Part shown: in pieces, positions 35,699-44,567 of the stretch
How the letters are laid out: the number at the start of each line of letters is the position of its first letter
Numbering within the stretch: the stretch's first letter is position 1
Assembly (NCBI RefSeq): GCF_022808985.1
Contig: NZ_JAKZFT010000004.1
Location: 186,001-250,000 of the forward strand
Length of the DNA: 64,000 nucleotides
Direction: 5' to 3'
Origin: Geotalea sp. SG265
GTDB taxonomy: Bacteria; Desulfobacterota; Desulfuromonadia; Geobacterales; Geobacteraceae
Notes under the pieces: model-generated
What the model saw: only the letters and a program-made list of their open reading frames with translations
Told to the model about the DNA's origin: nothing
Database searches by the model: none
Translations under genes and position numbers: made by a program

Positions 35699-36341
35699 AA
35701 ATAAGATGATCTACCTGCAGCCGACCCCGGTCCGCATATGGCACTGGCTCAATGCCCTGGGAATCGTCACCCTCTGCATCACCGGCATACAGATTCGCTT
35801 TCCCGAGTTCATGGCCATCTTCGGCAGCTACAAGACCGCCATCATGCTCCACAATACGGCCGGCATAGTCGTCTCCCTTTCCTTCTCCCTGTGGTTTTTC
35901 TACTACAAGATGTCGGGGAAGCTGGCGAAGATTTATGTCCCGAAACCTGACGAGCTCAAGTACGGGCTGGTACGCCAGGCTTTCTTCTATTTCTTCCGCT
36001 ACTTCCGCGGCGACCCCAGCCCCCATCACGCCACACCCGACAACAAGTTCAATCCCATGCAGAAGTCGGCCTATCTGGCCATCATGTTCGTCCTCATGCC
36101 CCTGGTGGCCCTGACCGGCATCCTGCTCATGAATGTCACCCCCCTAAGGGAGCTGATCCTCCTGAGCGGCGGTCTGAAGATCCTCGTCGCCGTCCATTTC
36201 CTGCTCGCCTGTTCCCTGGGCGCCTTCCTCTTCACCCATGTTTACCTGGCAACACTAGGGCGCACTCCAACGGCGTACATCAAGCCCATGTGGAGCGGAT
36301 GGGAAGAGACCGAAGGGGATGAGGCCGAAGTTCATCATTGA
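35691..36341 (+). CDS. cbcB: Membrane b-type cytochrome, CbcB-like
   Basis: 216 residues, four membrane helices in the cytochrome b561/hydrogenase-b pattern. Likely heme ligands: His in PVRIWHWLNALG (helix 1), IMLHNTAGI (helix 2) and VAVHFLLACSLGAFLFTHVY (helix 4, two His). It would oxidise menaquinol and hand electrons to the seven-heme partner encoded just before it. AAGGAGTCACC lies before the ATG, inside the cbcA 3' end. Formate dehydrogenase or thiosulfate reductase gamma subunits share this fold, but no catalytic subunit is nearby. Confidence 0.85.
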   Translation: MSENKMIYLQPTPVRIWHWLNALGIVTLCITGIQIRFPEFMAIFGSYKTAIMLHNTAGIVVSLSFSLWFFYYKMSGKLAKIYVPKPDELKYGLVRQAFFYFFRYFRGDPSPHHATPDNKFNPMQKSAYLAIMFVLMPLVALTGILLMNVTPLRELILLSGGLKILVAVHFLLACSLGAFLFTHVYLATLGRTPTAYIKPMWSGWEETEGDEAEVHH

Positions 36342-36377
36342 CCGTCAGCCAATTACAGAGCGTGAAAGGAGGATGCC

Positions 36378-36839
36378 ATGACCGTCCATACGACCAACAT
36401 GAAACAGGAGAAAAATCTGCCGAACATCGCCGCCCCGTCCCGTCGGGGGCTGTGGGGCATGGTCATCTTTCTCGGCATCAGCCTCTGTGCACTGGCAGTA
36501 CGGGATGCGCAGCTTTTAGCCGCCCTGCCGGAAACGGTGCGGGCACTGTTGGGGGATACGCCGCCACCGGTGCTGATCCACCTTGCCATGGCAGCCTCCA
36601 CCGTTTCGGCGCTGATCCTCATCCTGGGCAGGATCACCGGCCACACCCGCCCCGACTACAGCTGGATCAACATCGCCATGCCGGTGCTCTTCTATCCCCT
36701 CTATCTCATAGCCGATACGGACCGGAGCAGCTTTATCTCCGTAATGGCGGTGGGGCTGATCCTGCTTTTGCTGGAACACCTGACCGTGCGGCACTGTGCA
36801 GTCAGAGCGATTAACAGACAGGCGAAGAAGCGTTGGTAG
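36378..36839 (+). CDS. Hypothetical membrane protein, last gene of cytochrome operon
   Basis: 153 residues with three or four hydrophobic helices (GMVIFLGISLCALAV, VLIHLAMAASTVSALILILG, INIAMPVLFYPLYLIA, FISVMAVGLILLLLEHL). No family recognised and no CXXCH. AAAGGAGGATGCC gives a strong ribosome site. Cotranscription with the cytochrome pair suggests a subunit or assembly role (inference). Confidence 0.72.
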   Translation: MTVHTTNMKQEKNLPNIAAPSRRGLWGMVIFLGISLCALAVRDAQLLAALPETVRALLGDTPPPVLIHLAMAASTVSALILILGRITGHTRPDYSWINIAMPVLFYPLYLIADTDRSSFISVMAVGLILLLLEHLTVRHCAVRAINRQAKKRW

Positions 36840-36846
36840 AATCAAG

Positions 36847-36944
36847 GACAACAAGGTGGCTGGTAGCCGGAGGAGCACTACCGGCCGCCTTGGCCTATTC
36901 CCATCCTCGGTTCTGAAGGAAAGGGCGACCAGATCCTTGTTGTC
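36847..36944 (+). terminator. Hairpin region at the end of the cytochrome operon
   Basis: AAGGTGGCTGGTAG (36853-36866) pairs with CTACCGGCCGCCTT (36878-36891), 14 bp with two G-U pairs and an 11-base loop. An outer pair, GACAACAAGG (36847-36856) and CCTTGTTGTC (36935-36944), competes with it. No T-run follows the inner stem, so this is a weak or factor-dependent terminator, or a 3' stabiliser. The rest of 36840-37136 shows nothing else. Confidence 0.4.
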
Positions 36945-37136
36945 ACTATCATGCACGTGAAACGTAAACCGAATTCCTGGCGCAGCAACTTGCCGTCAAT
37001 TAATCAGTGATCCCATTTCTCCCTTTCTTCCGGCGCTGCCTCCCTTCTTTCACCTTGACCTTATCCCCCCCTGTTGCTAGATTCGTTCACATAAGTCTTT
37101 TCTCCTTTTTCCCATGGACAGATGAGGTTGCCACAA

Positions 37137-38327
37137 ATGAGCGAACTGGTCGAGGTCACGAAACGGACTCCTTTACCGGCTGTCAAAAAGCGCGACATTA
37201 CTGCTGCCGCAGGTGACTCGCGGCGCAAGATCCTTCTGAATAGCGCCATTCCCGCAATTATCGAGGCGATACCCGATTACGTGCTGGTCCTGGACCGGCA
37301 ATACCAGGTATTGGCCGTCAATACCCGGCTGTTGGATGCCTTCGGGCTGGACGACCCACAGATGCTGATCGGCCTTAAGCCCGGCGAGGCGCTGCACTGC
37401 ATTCATGCGGAGCAGAACCCGGATGGGTGCGGTACCGGCAAGCACTGCCAAAAATGCGCCGCTGTGCTCTCCATTATCGAAAGCGAACAGGCCAACGCCC
37501 AGGTGGTGAAGGAGTACCGCATCACCATCGACAACGGCCAATGGAGCGCCCTTGACCTGGAGGTGGTCGTCTCGCCCTTGCAGATTGGAGATCTGCAGCT
37601 AATCCTGTTTGTCATGCGGGACATCAGCGCGGAGAAGCGGCGCAAGGTGCTGGAACAGGTTTTCTTCCATGATGTGATCAATACGGCGGGTGGGATTCGC
37701 GGCATGGCCGAAGTGCTGGCCAAGGGGATGCTGCCTACTGCCGATGAGGAGAAGTACTATAAAGAGTCCATGGTCAGCCTTTCGGCGAAGCTGATCGATG
37801 AGATCGTCTACCAGCGGCACCTGCTGGCTGCGGAAAAGGGGGAATTCAGACCCGATCCGGGCATGGTGGAGGTGGCCAAGTTGCTCAAGGAAGTGCAGAC
37901 CCTCTTTGCCAACCACGATGTGGCCGAGGGGCGCAACCTGGTGCTGAACTGCTCGACCGGCACCAGCATCGTCACCGATGCGGCGATCCTGCGCCGCATC
38001 CTGGGGAATATGATCAAAAATGCCTTGGAGGCATGCAATAAGGGGGAGACCGTCACTCTCTCCTGCACGGAGGATACGGAGTCGATCACCTTCATGGTCA
38101 ACAACCCGGGGGTCATGTCGGATGATGTGCAGCTGCAGCTTTTCCAGCGCTCTTTCAGCACCAAGGCGGCAGAAGGCAGGGGTATCGGCACCTACAGCAT
38201 CAAGCTGTTCGGCGAGCGCTACCTGAAGGGAAACATTTCATTTACCAGCAATGAGCAGGAGGGGACGACCTTTCGCTTTACCATTCCGCGGTATTTGTCG
38301 GTGAAAGGGGAAAAGGGTGAAGGGTGA
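37137..38327 (+). CDS. PAS-domain histidine kinase with Cys4 motif
   Basis: About 396 residues, no membrane helix. PAS domain (about 35-165) with a loop holding C88, C98, C104 and C107 (HCIHAEQNPDGCGTG, KHCQKC). The phosphorylation helix reads FFHDVINTAGGIRG (H178), not the usual H-E-x-R/N. HATPase has N box NMIKNALEAC and a G2-like GRGIGTYSIKLFG. The Cys cluster could bind zinc, iron-sulfur or act as a thiol switch (inference). GAGG lies nine bases before the ATG at 37137. The last codons (KGEKGEG) are encoded by 7-bp repeats. Confidence 0.88.
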   Translation: MSELVEVTKRTPLPAVKKRDITAAAGDSRRKILLNSAIPAIIEAIPDYVLVLDRQYQVLAVNTRLLDAFGLDDPQMLIGLKPGEALHCIHAEQNPDGCGTGKHCQKCAAVLSIIESEQANAQVVKEYRITIDNGQWSALDLEVVVSPLQIGDLQLILFVMRDISAEKRRKVLEQVFFHDVINTAGGIRGMAEVLAKGMLPTADEEKYYKESMVSLSAKLIDEIVYQRHLLAAEKGEFRPDPGMVEVAKLLKEVQTLFANHDVAEGRNLVLNCSTGTSIVTDAAILRRILGNMIKNALEACNKGETVTLSCTEDTESITFMVNNPGVMSDDVQLQLFQRSFSTKAAEGRGIGTYSIKLFGERYLKGNISFTSNEQEGTTFRFTIPRYLSVKGEKGEG

Positions 38328-38376
38328 AAGGCAGGTTCGAGGTTCTAAATTCCAAGTTCTATGCTCTAGGTTAAAA
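38301..38376. repeat. Seven-base-period repeat array
   Basis: From 38335 six 7-base units follow without gaps: GTTCGAG, GTTCTAA, ATTCCAA, GTTCTAT, GCTCTAG, GTTAAAA. Immediately upstream (38301-38333) another 7-base period based on GGTGAAG/GGGTGAA runs through the kinase stop codon. Similar arrays occur at 57212, 61453 and 62076. Confidence 0.65.
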
Positions 38377-38377
38377 A

Positions 38378-38418
38378 GGCCCGTCTGCTGTGCTCTTGCG
38401 GCAGATGGGCCTTTTTTT
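38378..38418. terminator. Bidirectional intrinsic terminator (kinase / pdxJ)
   Basis: GGCCCGTCTGC (38378-38388) pairs with GCAGATGGGCC (38401-38411), with an A-run on the left and a T-run on the right. It lies between the convergent PAS kinase and pdxJ and should stop both. Confidence 0.8.
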
Positions 38419-38420
38419 AC

Positions 38421-39140
38421 TCATGAATACTTCACCAGGTCGACCATGTCTCTGACCGCCTGATCCAGTCCCACCAGCACCGCCTTTGAAATGATGGAAT
38501 GGCCGATGTTGTATTCCTCGATCCCCCCCAAGGCCGCGACCTTCCTGATATTGTGATAATTGAGGCCATGGCCGGCGTTGATGCCGAGCCCCAGCTTTCC
38601 GGCCAGTCTGATGGCGTTTTCAATCTTCTTCAGCTCTTCCTGCTCGGCCTTCCAGTTGGGCGCATCGGCAAAGGCGCCGGTGTGGATCTCGATGTAGTCG
38701 GCGCCAGTCTTGTCGGCTGCCTTGATCTGGTCGGTGTCCGGGTCGATGAAAAGGCTGACGATCAGCCCGCCATCCTGCAGTTTTCCCACGGCTTCTCTCA
38801 CGGCATCCAGGTGGAGCCGCACGTCCAGTCCCCCTTCCGTGGTCAACTCCTGGCGCTTTTCCGGCACCAGGGTGCACATGTCAGGTTTCACGGAAAGGGC
38901 GATGGCGACCATCTCTTCGGTGGCGGCCATTTCCAAGTTGAGCCTGGTCTTGATGGTCTGGCGCAGGAGGCGCAGGTCCCGGTCCTGGATATGGCGGCGG
39001 TCTTCCCGCAGATGGATGGTGATGCCGTCGGCGCCGGCCAGTTCGGCAATGGCCGCTGCCGCTATGGGATCGGGCTCTGCCCCTCCCCTTACCTGGCGGA
39101 TGGTTGCTACATGATCGATATTCACACCCAGTCTAGCCAA
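38421..39140 (-). CDS. pdxJ: Pyridoxine 5'-phosphate synthase
   Basis: Joins 1-deoxyxylulose 5-phosphate with 3-amino-1-hydroxyacetone phosphate in the DXP-dependent vitamin B6 route. TIM barrel of 239 residues: [45 protein letters not shown] and GHGLNYHNI are family motifs. The conserved start matches TTG at 39140, seven bases after GGAGGA and overlapping the glmM stop; a longer frame reaching 39308 lies inside glmM and is not conserved. Last gene of the block before the terminator. Confidence 0.95.
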   Translation of the reverse strand: MARLGVNIDHVATIRQVRGGAEPDPIAAAAIAELAGADGITIHLREDRRHIQDRDLRLLRQTIKTRLNLEMAATEEMVAIALSVKPDMCTLVPEKRQELTTEGGLDVRLHLDAVREAVGKLQDGGLIVSLFIDPDTDQIKAADKTGADYIEIHTGAFADAPNWKAEQEELKKIENAIRLAGKLGLGINAGHGLNYHNIRKVAALGGIEEYNIGHSIISKAVLVGLDQAVRDMVDLVKYS

Positions 39141-40497
39141 CTTTGCTTCCTCCGATGTTCTGCTCGACCAGATCGGCGATCTCTTTCGCCCAGCCGGTGA
39201 TCTGGTACTTGTCCTGCCCCTCCAGCATGATGCGCAACAGGGGCTCGGTGCCGGAGTAGCGGATGAGAATGCGCCCTTCGTCCTTGACCTTGGCCTCGAT
39301 GTCGCCAATGAGACCGGCCACCGCCGGAATGGTCATCACGTCCCGCTTTTCGGCCACCCGCACATTGACCAGAACCTGGGGCAGAGCGGTCATCACCTCG
39401 GCCAGCTCGGAGAGGCGCTTGCCCCGGCGCTGCATCACCGCCAGGACCTGCAGGGCGGAAAGTATGCCGTCGCCGGTGGTATTGTGGTCGAGGAAGATCA
39501 TGTGCCCCGACTGCTCGCCACCCAGGTTGTAGCCCCCCTTCTGCATCTCTTCCACCACGTAACGGTCGCCGACGGCTGTCTTGATGACGCGCCCCCCCGC
39601 CCTTTTCACGGCAATGTCGAGCCCCATATTGCTCATGACCGTTGCCACAAGGGTATTCTTCTTCAGCAGGCCGTGCTCCAGCATATAAGTGGCGCAGATG
39701 GCCATGATATTGTCGCCGTTGACCTCGTTGCCGAATTCGTCGACGAAAATGACCCGGTCGGCATCGCCGTCCAGGGCAATCCCAAGGTCGGCGCCATGTT
39801 CCTTGACCGCGGCACTGATGACTTCAGGGTGCAACGAACCGCAACCGGCGTTGATGTTGGTGCCGTTGGGCTTGACGCCAATGGCGATCACTTCCGCTCC
39901 CAACTCCTCGAAGACGGCAGGCGCAACCTTGTAGGCGGCGCCGTTGGCGCAGTCGAGGACTATCTTCAGGCCGCTCAGGTCCAGATCTTTCGGAAAGGTG
40001 CTCTTGAGGAAGACGACGAACCGCCCCGCCGCGTCGTCGAGGCGGTAAGCCTTGCCCACTTCACTGGCGATGGGGCGCATGGCATCCATTTCCCCGGAAA
40101 AGATCAGCTCCTCGATGCGTAGCTCCATTTCATCGGGCAGCTTGAAACCGTCCCGGGAAAAGAATTTGATGCCATTGTCCTGGAAGGGGTTGTGGGATGC
40201 GGAGATGACGACCCCCGCATCAGCCCGCATGGAGGAGGTAATGTTGGCGATGCCGGGCGTGGGAAGCGGGCCCACCTGGAGCACGTCCACCCCCATGGAG
40301 CAGATGCCGGCGACCAGGGCATTTTCGATCATGTAGCCGGAGAGCCGGGTATCCTTGCCGATGACGATCCGGTGCCGGCGTTTGCCGTTGCGGAAGATAT
40401 GGGCGGCTGCGCGACCGATCTGCATGGCCATTTCCGTTGTCATGGGGTAGACATTGGCAACGCCCCTGACGCCGTCCGTGCCGAAAAGTTTTTTCAT
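39133..40497 (-). CDS. glmM: Phosphoglucosamine mutase
   Basis: Converts glucosamine-6-phosphate to glucosamine-1-phosphate for UDP-GlcNAc and cell wall. 454 residues: [10 protein letters not shown] at the start, phosphoserine loop [14 protein letters not shown] (about residue 100), metal loop ALDGDADR, sugar loop GGEQSGHM, and phosphate loop [10 protein letters not shown]. Preceded by GGAGGAACGACA. Its place after cdaA and cdaR is the conserved cdaA-cdaR-glmM order seen in Firmicutes. Confidence 0.97.
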   Translation of the reverse strand: MKKLFGTDGVRGVANVYPMTTEMAMQIGRAAAHIFRNGKRRHRIVIGKDTRLSGYMIENALVAGICSMGVDVLQVGPLPTPGIANITSSMRADAGVVISASHNPFQDNGIKFFSRDGFKLPDEMELRIEELIFSGEMDAMRPIASEVGKAYRLDDAAGRFVVFLKSTFPKDLDLSGLKIVLDCANGAAYKVAPAVFEELGAEVIAIGVKPNGTNINAGCGSLHPEVISAAVKEHGADLGIALDGDADRVIFVDEFGNEVNGDNIMAICATYMLEHGLLKKNTLVATVMSNMGLDIAVKRAGGRVIKTAVGDRYVVEEMQKGGYNLGGEQSGHMIFLDHNTTGDGILSALQVLAVMQRRGKRLSELAEVMTALPQVLVNVRVAEKRDVMTIPAVAGLIGDIEAKVKDEGRILIRYSGTEPLLRIMLEGQDKYQITGWAKEIADLVEQNIGGSKVG

Positions 40498-40579
40498 TGT
40501 CGTTCCTCCGAGTGTTGGAAGAAAATTTTCGCTACAACATTTATTTATACTATACCTTTGCCCTTTAATCCGGCTTTTT

Positions 40580-40957
40580 TCACTGGGAAACCCTGGCGAT
40601 TATCTCCACAGGCGGGAGCACCTTCCTCACCCGCAACTCGCTTTCGGCAGGGGAGAATTGTCCCGGCTCGGCAAAGCTGTTCCTTCCCGGACGCAGCCCG
40701 TGCAGATCCAGCGTGAGCTTCAACCCGGTCATTCGTGCCTTGAGGAGCAGTATCCGCGGGCCGGCGACAACCACTTCGATGCGGGCCGGAGGGGGTATTT
40801 CCAGCTTCAATCCCAAGGGTACCCCTTCGTATTCCAGCGGAGCAACCATCCTCTGCTCTCCGGTCGTCTCGGCTACGACAAAGAAGAAAATCAGCAGCGC
40901 CAGAAGCAGGGACAGCCCCACGAGCAGATATTTTTTTTCCGGCTGGTCCATGGTCAT
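40580..40957 (-). CDS. cdaR: YbbR/CdaR-like protein
   Basis: About 125 residues. One N-terminal membrane helix ([19 protein letters not shown]) and a single YbbR domain outside (about 35-125; [27 protein letters not shown]). Firmicute CdaR has several YbbR domains and regulates CdaA; this is a minimal form. The start at 40957 overlaps the cdaA stop as ATGA, with AGGTGG upstream. It lies 82 bases before glmM in the transcription order's downstream side. Confidence 0.85.
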   Translation of the reverse strand: MTMDQPEKKYLLVGLSLLLALLIFFFVVAETTGEQRMVAPLEYEGVPLGLKLEIPPPARIEVVVAGPRILLLKARMTGLKLTLDLHGLRPGRNSFAEPGQFSPAESELRVRKVLPPVEIIARVSQ

Positions 40958-41721
40958 GACAGCCACCTGGGCTCGATGAGCTTGCGCAAGACCTTACGCA
41001 GTGTGGCGGGATCAAGGTCGTTCGTTTTGCGTCCCCCCACCACCAGGGATATGGAGCCGGTTTCTTCCGAGACGACGAGGACAACTGCATCCACCAGCTC
41101 GGTCAGACCGATGGCAGCCCGGTGTCTGGTTCCCAGGTTTTTGCTGACCTCGGGATTCTGGGTCAGGGGGAGGAAACAGCCGGCCCTGGTCAGCTTTCCC
41201 TTCTGGATAATGACGGCGCCGTCATGGATGGGAGAATAGGGCAGAAAAATGGAGGAGATAAGCTCGCTGGTGACCTTGGCGTCGATGTCGGTGCCGACGG
41301 CAATAAAATTATCCACGGACATGGAGCGCTCGATGACGATCAGTGCCCCGATCTGCCTGCCAGCAAGGGATTCAGCGGCAACGGCCAGCTCCTCGATAAT
41401 GGAGTCCACCTCTTCGATTTCGCGTTCTTTCCCTTGACGCCCCCGGTTCACGGCAGCGAAGGCAAGCCGGATGTCGGTCTGAAAAATGACGACCAGTGCC
41501 ACAAAGGACGAGGCGATGATCGCCTTCAACAGCAGGTACACCGTCTGCAGGCCGACAAGGCGTGCCGCCATTGCAGAGATGAGAAGCAGTGAAAGGCTGG
41601 CGAGGATACGCACGGCAAGGGCGCCATTGATGAGCCGGCTGAGCCTGTAAATGACGAAGGCTGCAACCGCAATATCAACTGCCGGCAGTATCCGGCTTAT
41701 GTTGTGCGGAGACACCGTCAT
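40954..41721 (-). CDS. cdaA: Diadenylate cyclase CdaA
   Basis: Makes cyclic di-AMP from two ATP. 255 residues: three N-terminal membrane helices (about 10-85), then the DAC domain with IHDGAVIIQKGKLTRAGCFLPL (DGA motif) and NLGTRHRAAIG (RHR motif), both complete, so the enzyme should be active. AGGTGATTA precedes the ATG. Partner CdaR and GlmM follow, matching the Firmicute arrangement in which GlmM inhibits CdaA. Confidence 0.95.
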   Translation of the reverse strand: MTVSPHNISRILPAVDIAVAAFVIYRLSRLINGALAVRILASLSLLLISAMAARLVGLQTVYLLLKAIIASSFVALVVIFQTDIRLAFAAVNRGRQGKEREIEEVDSIIEELAVAAESLAGRQIGALIVIERSMSVDNFIAVGTDIDAKVTSELISSIFLPYSPIHDGAVIIQKGKLTRAGCFLPLTQNPEVSKNLGTRHRAAIGLTELVDAVVLVVSEETGSISLVVGGRKTNDLDPATLRKVLRKLIEPRWLS

Positions 41722-41777
41722 TAATCACCTGTGGTCAGATTGCAGATGCGGAACCTGCCCCGGTTGATAGTTGTTAT

Positions 41778-42632
41778 TTATTTTCGCTTCGGGTGCAGAG
41801 CTCCGGCCATATCGGCAACATCCCGCATTGCCTGGACATCGTGCACCCGGACAAGGGCTGCGCCGTTATAAATGGCGATGGCGACTACGGCGGCCGTGCC
41901 AAAGATCCGTTCAGACGGCTCCTTGCCGGTTACCTTGCCGATGAAATTCTTGCGGGAAGCGGCCAGAAGAATGGGACGACCCAGCGCTGAAAACTCCCCC
42001 AGGCGGCGGATGAGCTCCAGGTTCCCCTCCATGTCCTTGCCGAAGCCGATGCCGGGGTCGATGACGACCCGCTCTGCCGGTATGCCCGCCTGTTGGGCCA
42101 GTTCCAATGAGGAGCGCAGGCTGGCCGAAACTTCGGCAACTATGTCCCCATAGATAGTGTTGCACTGCATTTCCCGGGGGGTTCCCCGGGTGTGCATGAC
42201 GATGAGACCGGCACCGGCTGAAGCGACAACTTCCGCCATGCGGTTGTCGAAGGTGAGACCGCTGATGTCGTTGATGATTTCGGCACCCGCTGCCAGTGCA
42301 GCCTTGGCAACGGATGCCTTGTAAGTATCGATGGAGATGGGGACCTGCAGACGGCCCGCCAGGGACCGGACCACCGGGATGACCCGGTTCAGCTCTTCCT
42401 CCTCGCTGACCGGCGGTGCATTGGGGCGGGTGCTTTCGCCGCCGATATCGATAATGTCCGCCCCCTGGGCTTCCATTTCCAGAGCCCTGGCAACGGCTTT
42501 TTCATGGTTGAAGAAGGTATTGCCGTCGGAAAAAGAATCGGGGGTGACGTTGAGGATGCCCATGACACAGGGGCGTCCGGAAAAGTCGATGGTGCGCCTG
42601 CCGATAGACCAGGAAAGAGGAAATCCAGCCAT
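41778..42632 (-). CDS. folP: Dihydropteroate synthase
   Basis: Condenses p-aminobenzoate with the pterin pyrophosphate in folate synthesis; the sulfonamide target. 284 residues: MGILNVTPDSFSDGN (pterin/pyrophosphate loop), DIIDIGGESTRPNA, ISIDTYKASVAKAALAAGAEIINDI, and GIGFGKD. ATG 42632 shares one base with the ftsH stop. Normal length. Confidence 0.96.
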   Translation of the reverse strand: MAGFPLSWSIGRRTIDFSGRPCVMGILNVTPDSFSDGNTFFNHEKAVARALEMEAQGADIIDIGGESTRPNAPPVSEEEELNRVIPVVRSLAGRLQVPISIDTYKASVAKAALAAGAEIINDISGLTFDNRMAEVVASAGAGLIVMHTRGTPREMQCNTIYGDIVAEVSASLRSSLELAQQAGIPAERVVIDPGIGFGKDMEGNLELIRRLGEFSALGRPILLAASRKNFIGKVTGKEPSERIFGTAAVVAIAIYNGAALVRVHDVQAMRDVADMAGALHPKRK

Positions 42633-44482
42633 TATGCGGGTGCCACCTCGGGTGCTGCCGGTACCGGTGAATTTCCACCGACGTGAATGATCTTGTCCAC
42701 CTCTTCGCCGCTCAGATTTTCCTTTTCGATCAGTTCCAGGGAGAGCTTGTGCAAGGTGTCGATGTTGTCGGAAAGCAGCTTGCGCACCCGGCCGTAGTTG
42801 TCCTCGATGATGCGCCTGATCTCCACGTCGATCTCAACCGCCGTGGCTTCACTGTAGTTCTTGTGGGTGGACATCTCCCGCCCGAGGAAGATCTGTTCAT
42901 CCTTCTTGCCGAAACTAACCGGTCCGAGCTTTTCACTCATGCCCCACTCGCAGATCATCTTCCGGGCGATTTCCGTTGCCCGCTCGATGTCGTTGCCTGC
43001 GCCGGTGGTCATGGAGCTGAAAATGAGTTCCTCTGCCACCCGCCCCCCGAGCAGGACGGCGATGCGGTCCAGCAGCGATTCGCGGGAATAACTGTGCTTG
43101 TCCTCGATGGGGAGCTGCATGGTGACGCCGAGCGCCCGACCGCGGGGAATGATGGAGACTTTGTGCACCGGGTCGGTGCCGGGGATGAGCTTCGCCACCA
43201 GGGTGTGTCCCGCTTCATGATAGGCGGTGTTTTTCTTCTCCTCGTCGGAAATGACCATGCTGCGGCGCTCGACCCCCATCAGCACCTTGTCCTTGGCATC
43301 GTCGAAGTCCTGCATATCGACAACGCTCTTGTCCTTGCGGGCGGCGAGAAGCGCTGCCTCGTTGACCACGTTGGAAAGGTCCGCCCCGGAGAAGCCGGGA
43401 GTGCCCCGGGCAATGACCGCCAGATCGATATTGGGTCCCAGAGGGGTTTTCTTTGTGTGAACCCTGAGAATCGCCTCGCGCCCCTTCACGTCGGGGCGGG
43501 GCACCACCACCTGGCGGTCGAAGCGGCCGGGGCGGAGCAGGGCCGGGTCGAGAACGTCGGGGCGGTTGGTAGCGGCAATGAGAATGACCCCCTCGTTGGA
43601 TTCGAAACCGTCCATCTCCACCAGGAGCTGGTTCAGGGTCTGTTCGCGCTCGTCGTGTCCCCCGCCGAGACCGGCGCCGCGATGGCGGCCGACCGCATCG
43701 ATTTCATCGATGAAGATGATGCAGGGTGCGCTCTTTTTCCCCTGAACGAAGAGGTCGCGAACCCGGCTGGCGCCGACGCCAACGAACATTTCCACGAAGT
43801 CGGAACCGGAGATGGAGAAAAACGGTACTCCCGCCTCCCCGGCTATGGCACGTGCAAGCAGGGTTTTTCCCGTACCCGGAGGTCCCATGAGCAGGACCCC
43901 TTTGGGAATTCGTCCCCCAAGCTTGGTGAATTTTTTCGGTTCTTTAAGAAAGGAGATGATCTCTTCCAGCTCTTCCTTGGCCTCCTCGATACCGGCCACA
44001 TCTTCGAAAGTGACTCTCCCTTGGGCTTCGGTCAGGAGCTTGGCGCGGCTCTTGCCGAAGGCCATAGCCTTGCCGCCCCCCCCCTGCATCTGGCGCATGA
44101 AGAAGATCCAGACCCCGACAAGGAAGATTATTGGGAACCAGGAAATGAAGATGGAGAACCAGGAAAATTTCTCCTCCTCCGGTCGCGCATTGACCGGAAT
44201 CTTTTTCGCCAGCAGAAGGTCGGTCAGCTTGGCGTCGGCCGGTTTGTAGCTGCGGAACTCCTTGCCGTCGGCGAACTTGCCGATGATCTCATTCCCCTGG
44301 ATGGTGACGCTGGCAACCCGCTTATCCACATTCTTTATCTTGCCGGTTTCCACCGATTCGATGAAATCGCTGTAATCCAATTTTTCCTGGGTCGGCTTCG
44401 GCTTGTTGATCAGATTGAACAACAGGATCATCATCAGGCTTATGACGAGCCAAAGGGCCAGGTTTTTGTAAAACTGATTCAA
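42632..44482 (-). CDS. ftsH: ATP-dependent membrane zinc protease FtsH
   Basis: Hexameric AAA+ protease that degrades membrane and short-lived cytosolic proteins. 616 residues: first membrane helix (8-25), periplasmic segment, second helix (about 108-128), Walker A GPPGTGKT (200-207), Walker [12 protein letters not shown] with LLRPGRFD, and zinc site HEAGH (about 420). Starts with TTG at 44482; the [14 protein letters not shown] start is what the family shows, with a GGGGGT ribosome site. Two copies of GGTTGAAAAG lie upstream (44499-44508, 44528-44537). Confidence 0.96.
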   Translation of the reverse strand: MNQFYKNLALWLVISLMMILLFNLINKPKPTQEKLDYSDFIESVETGKIKNVDKRVASVTIQGNEIIGKFADGKEFRSYKPADAKLTDLLLAKKIPVNARPEEEKFSWFSIFISWFPIIFLVGVWIFFMRQMQGGGGKAMAFGKSRAKLLTEAQGRVTFEDVAGIEEAKEELEEIISFLKEPKKFTKLGGRIPKGVLLMGPPGTGKTLLARAIAGEAGVPFFSISGSDFVEMFVGVGASRVRDLFVQGKKSAPCIIFIDEIDAVGRHRGAGLGGGHDEREQTLNQLLVEMDGFESNEGVILIAATNRPDVLDPALLRPGRFDRQVVVPRPDVKGREAILRVHTKKTPLGPNIDLAVIARGTPGFSGADLSNVVNEAALLAARKDKSVVDMQDFDDAKDKVLMGVERRSMVISDEEKKNTAYHEAGHTLVAKLIPGTDPVHKVSIIPRGRALGVTMQLPIEDKHSYSRESLLDRIAVLLGGRVAEELIFSSMTTGAGNDIERATEIARKMICEWGMSEKLGPVSFGKKDEQIFLGREMSTHKNYSEATAVEIDVEIRRIIEDNYGRVRKLLSDNIDTLHKLSLELIEKENLSGEEVDKIIHVGGNSPVPAAPEVAPA

Positions 44483-44567
44483 GGTTACCCCCGTGATAGG
44501 TTGAAAAGCTTATTTTGCCGCATATAAGGTTGAAAAGTTACCATAAAGGAGGGTGGTTGACAAGTGC

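Noticed and set aside
36840-37136. Possible GEMM (c-di-GMP) riboswitch between the cytochrome operon and the PAS kinase
   Set aside because: The conserved GEMM blocks are not found; only the hairpin and outer repeat described were seen.
38301-38376. Possible CRISPR array
   Set aside because: Units are 7 bases, contiguous and without spacers; no cas gene in the window.
39141-39308. N-terminal extension of pdxJ
   Set aside because: The extra 56 residues lie inside glmM, are low-complexity and have no family counterpart; the TTG with a strong ribosome site fits the family start.
42683-44527. 614-residue plus-strand reading frame
   Set aside because: Exactly opposite ftsH; a long shadow frame caused by high GC in third positions.
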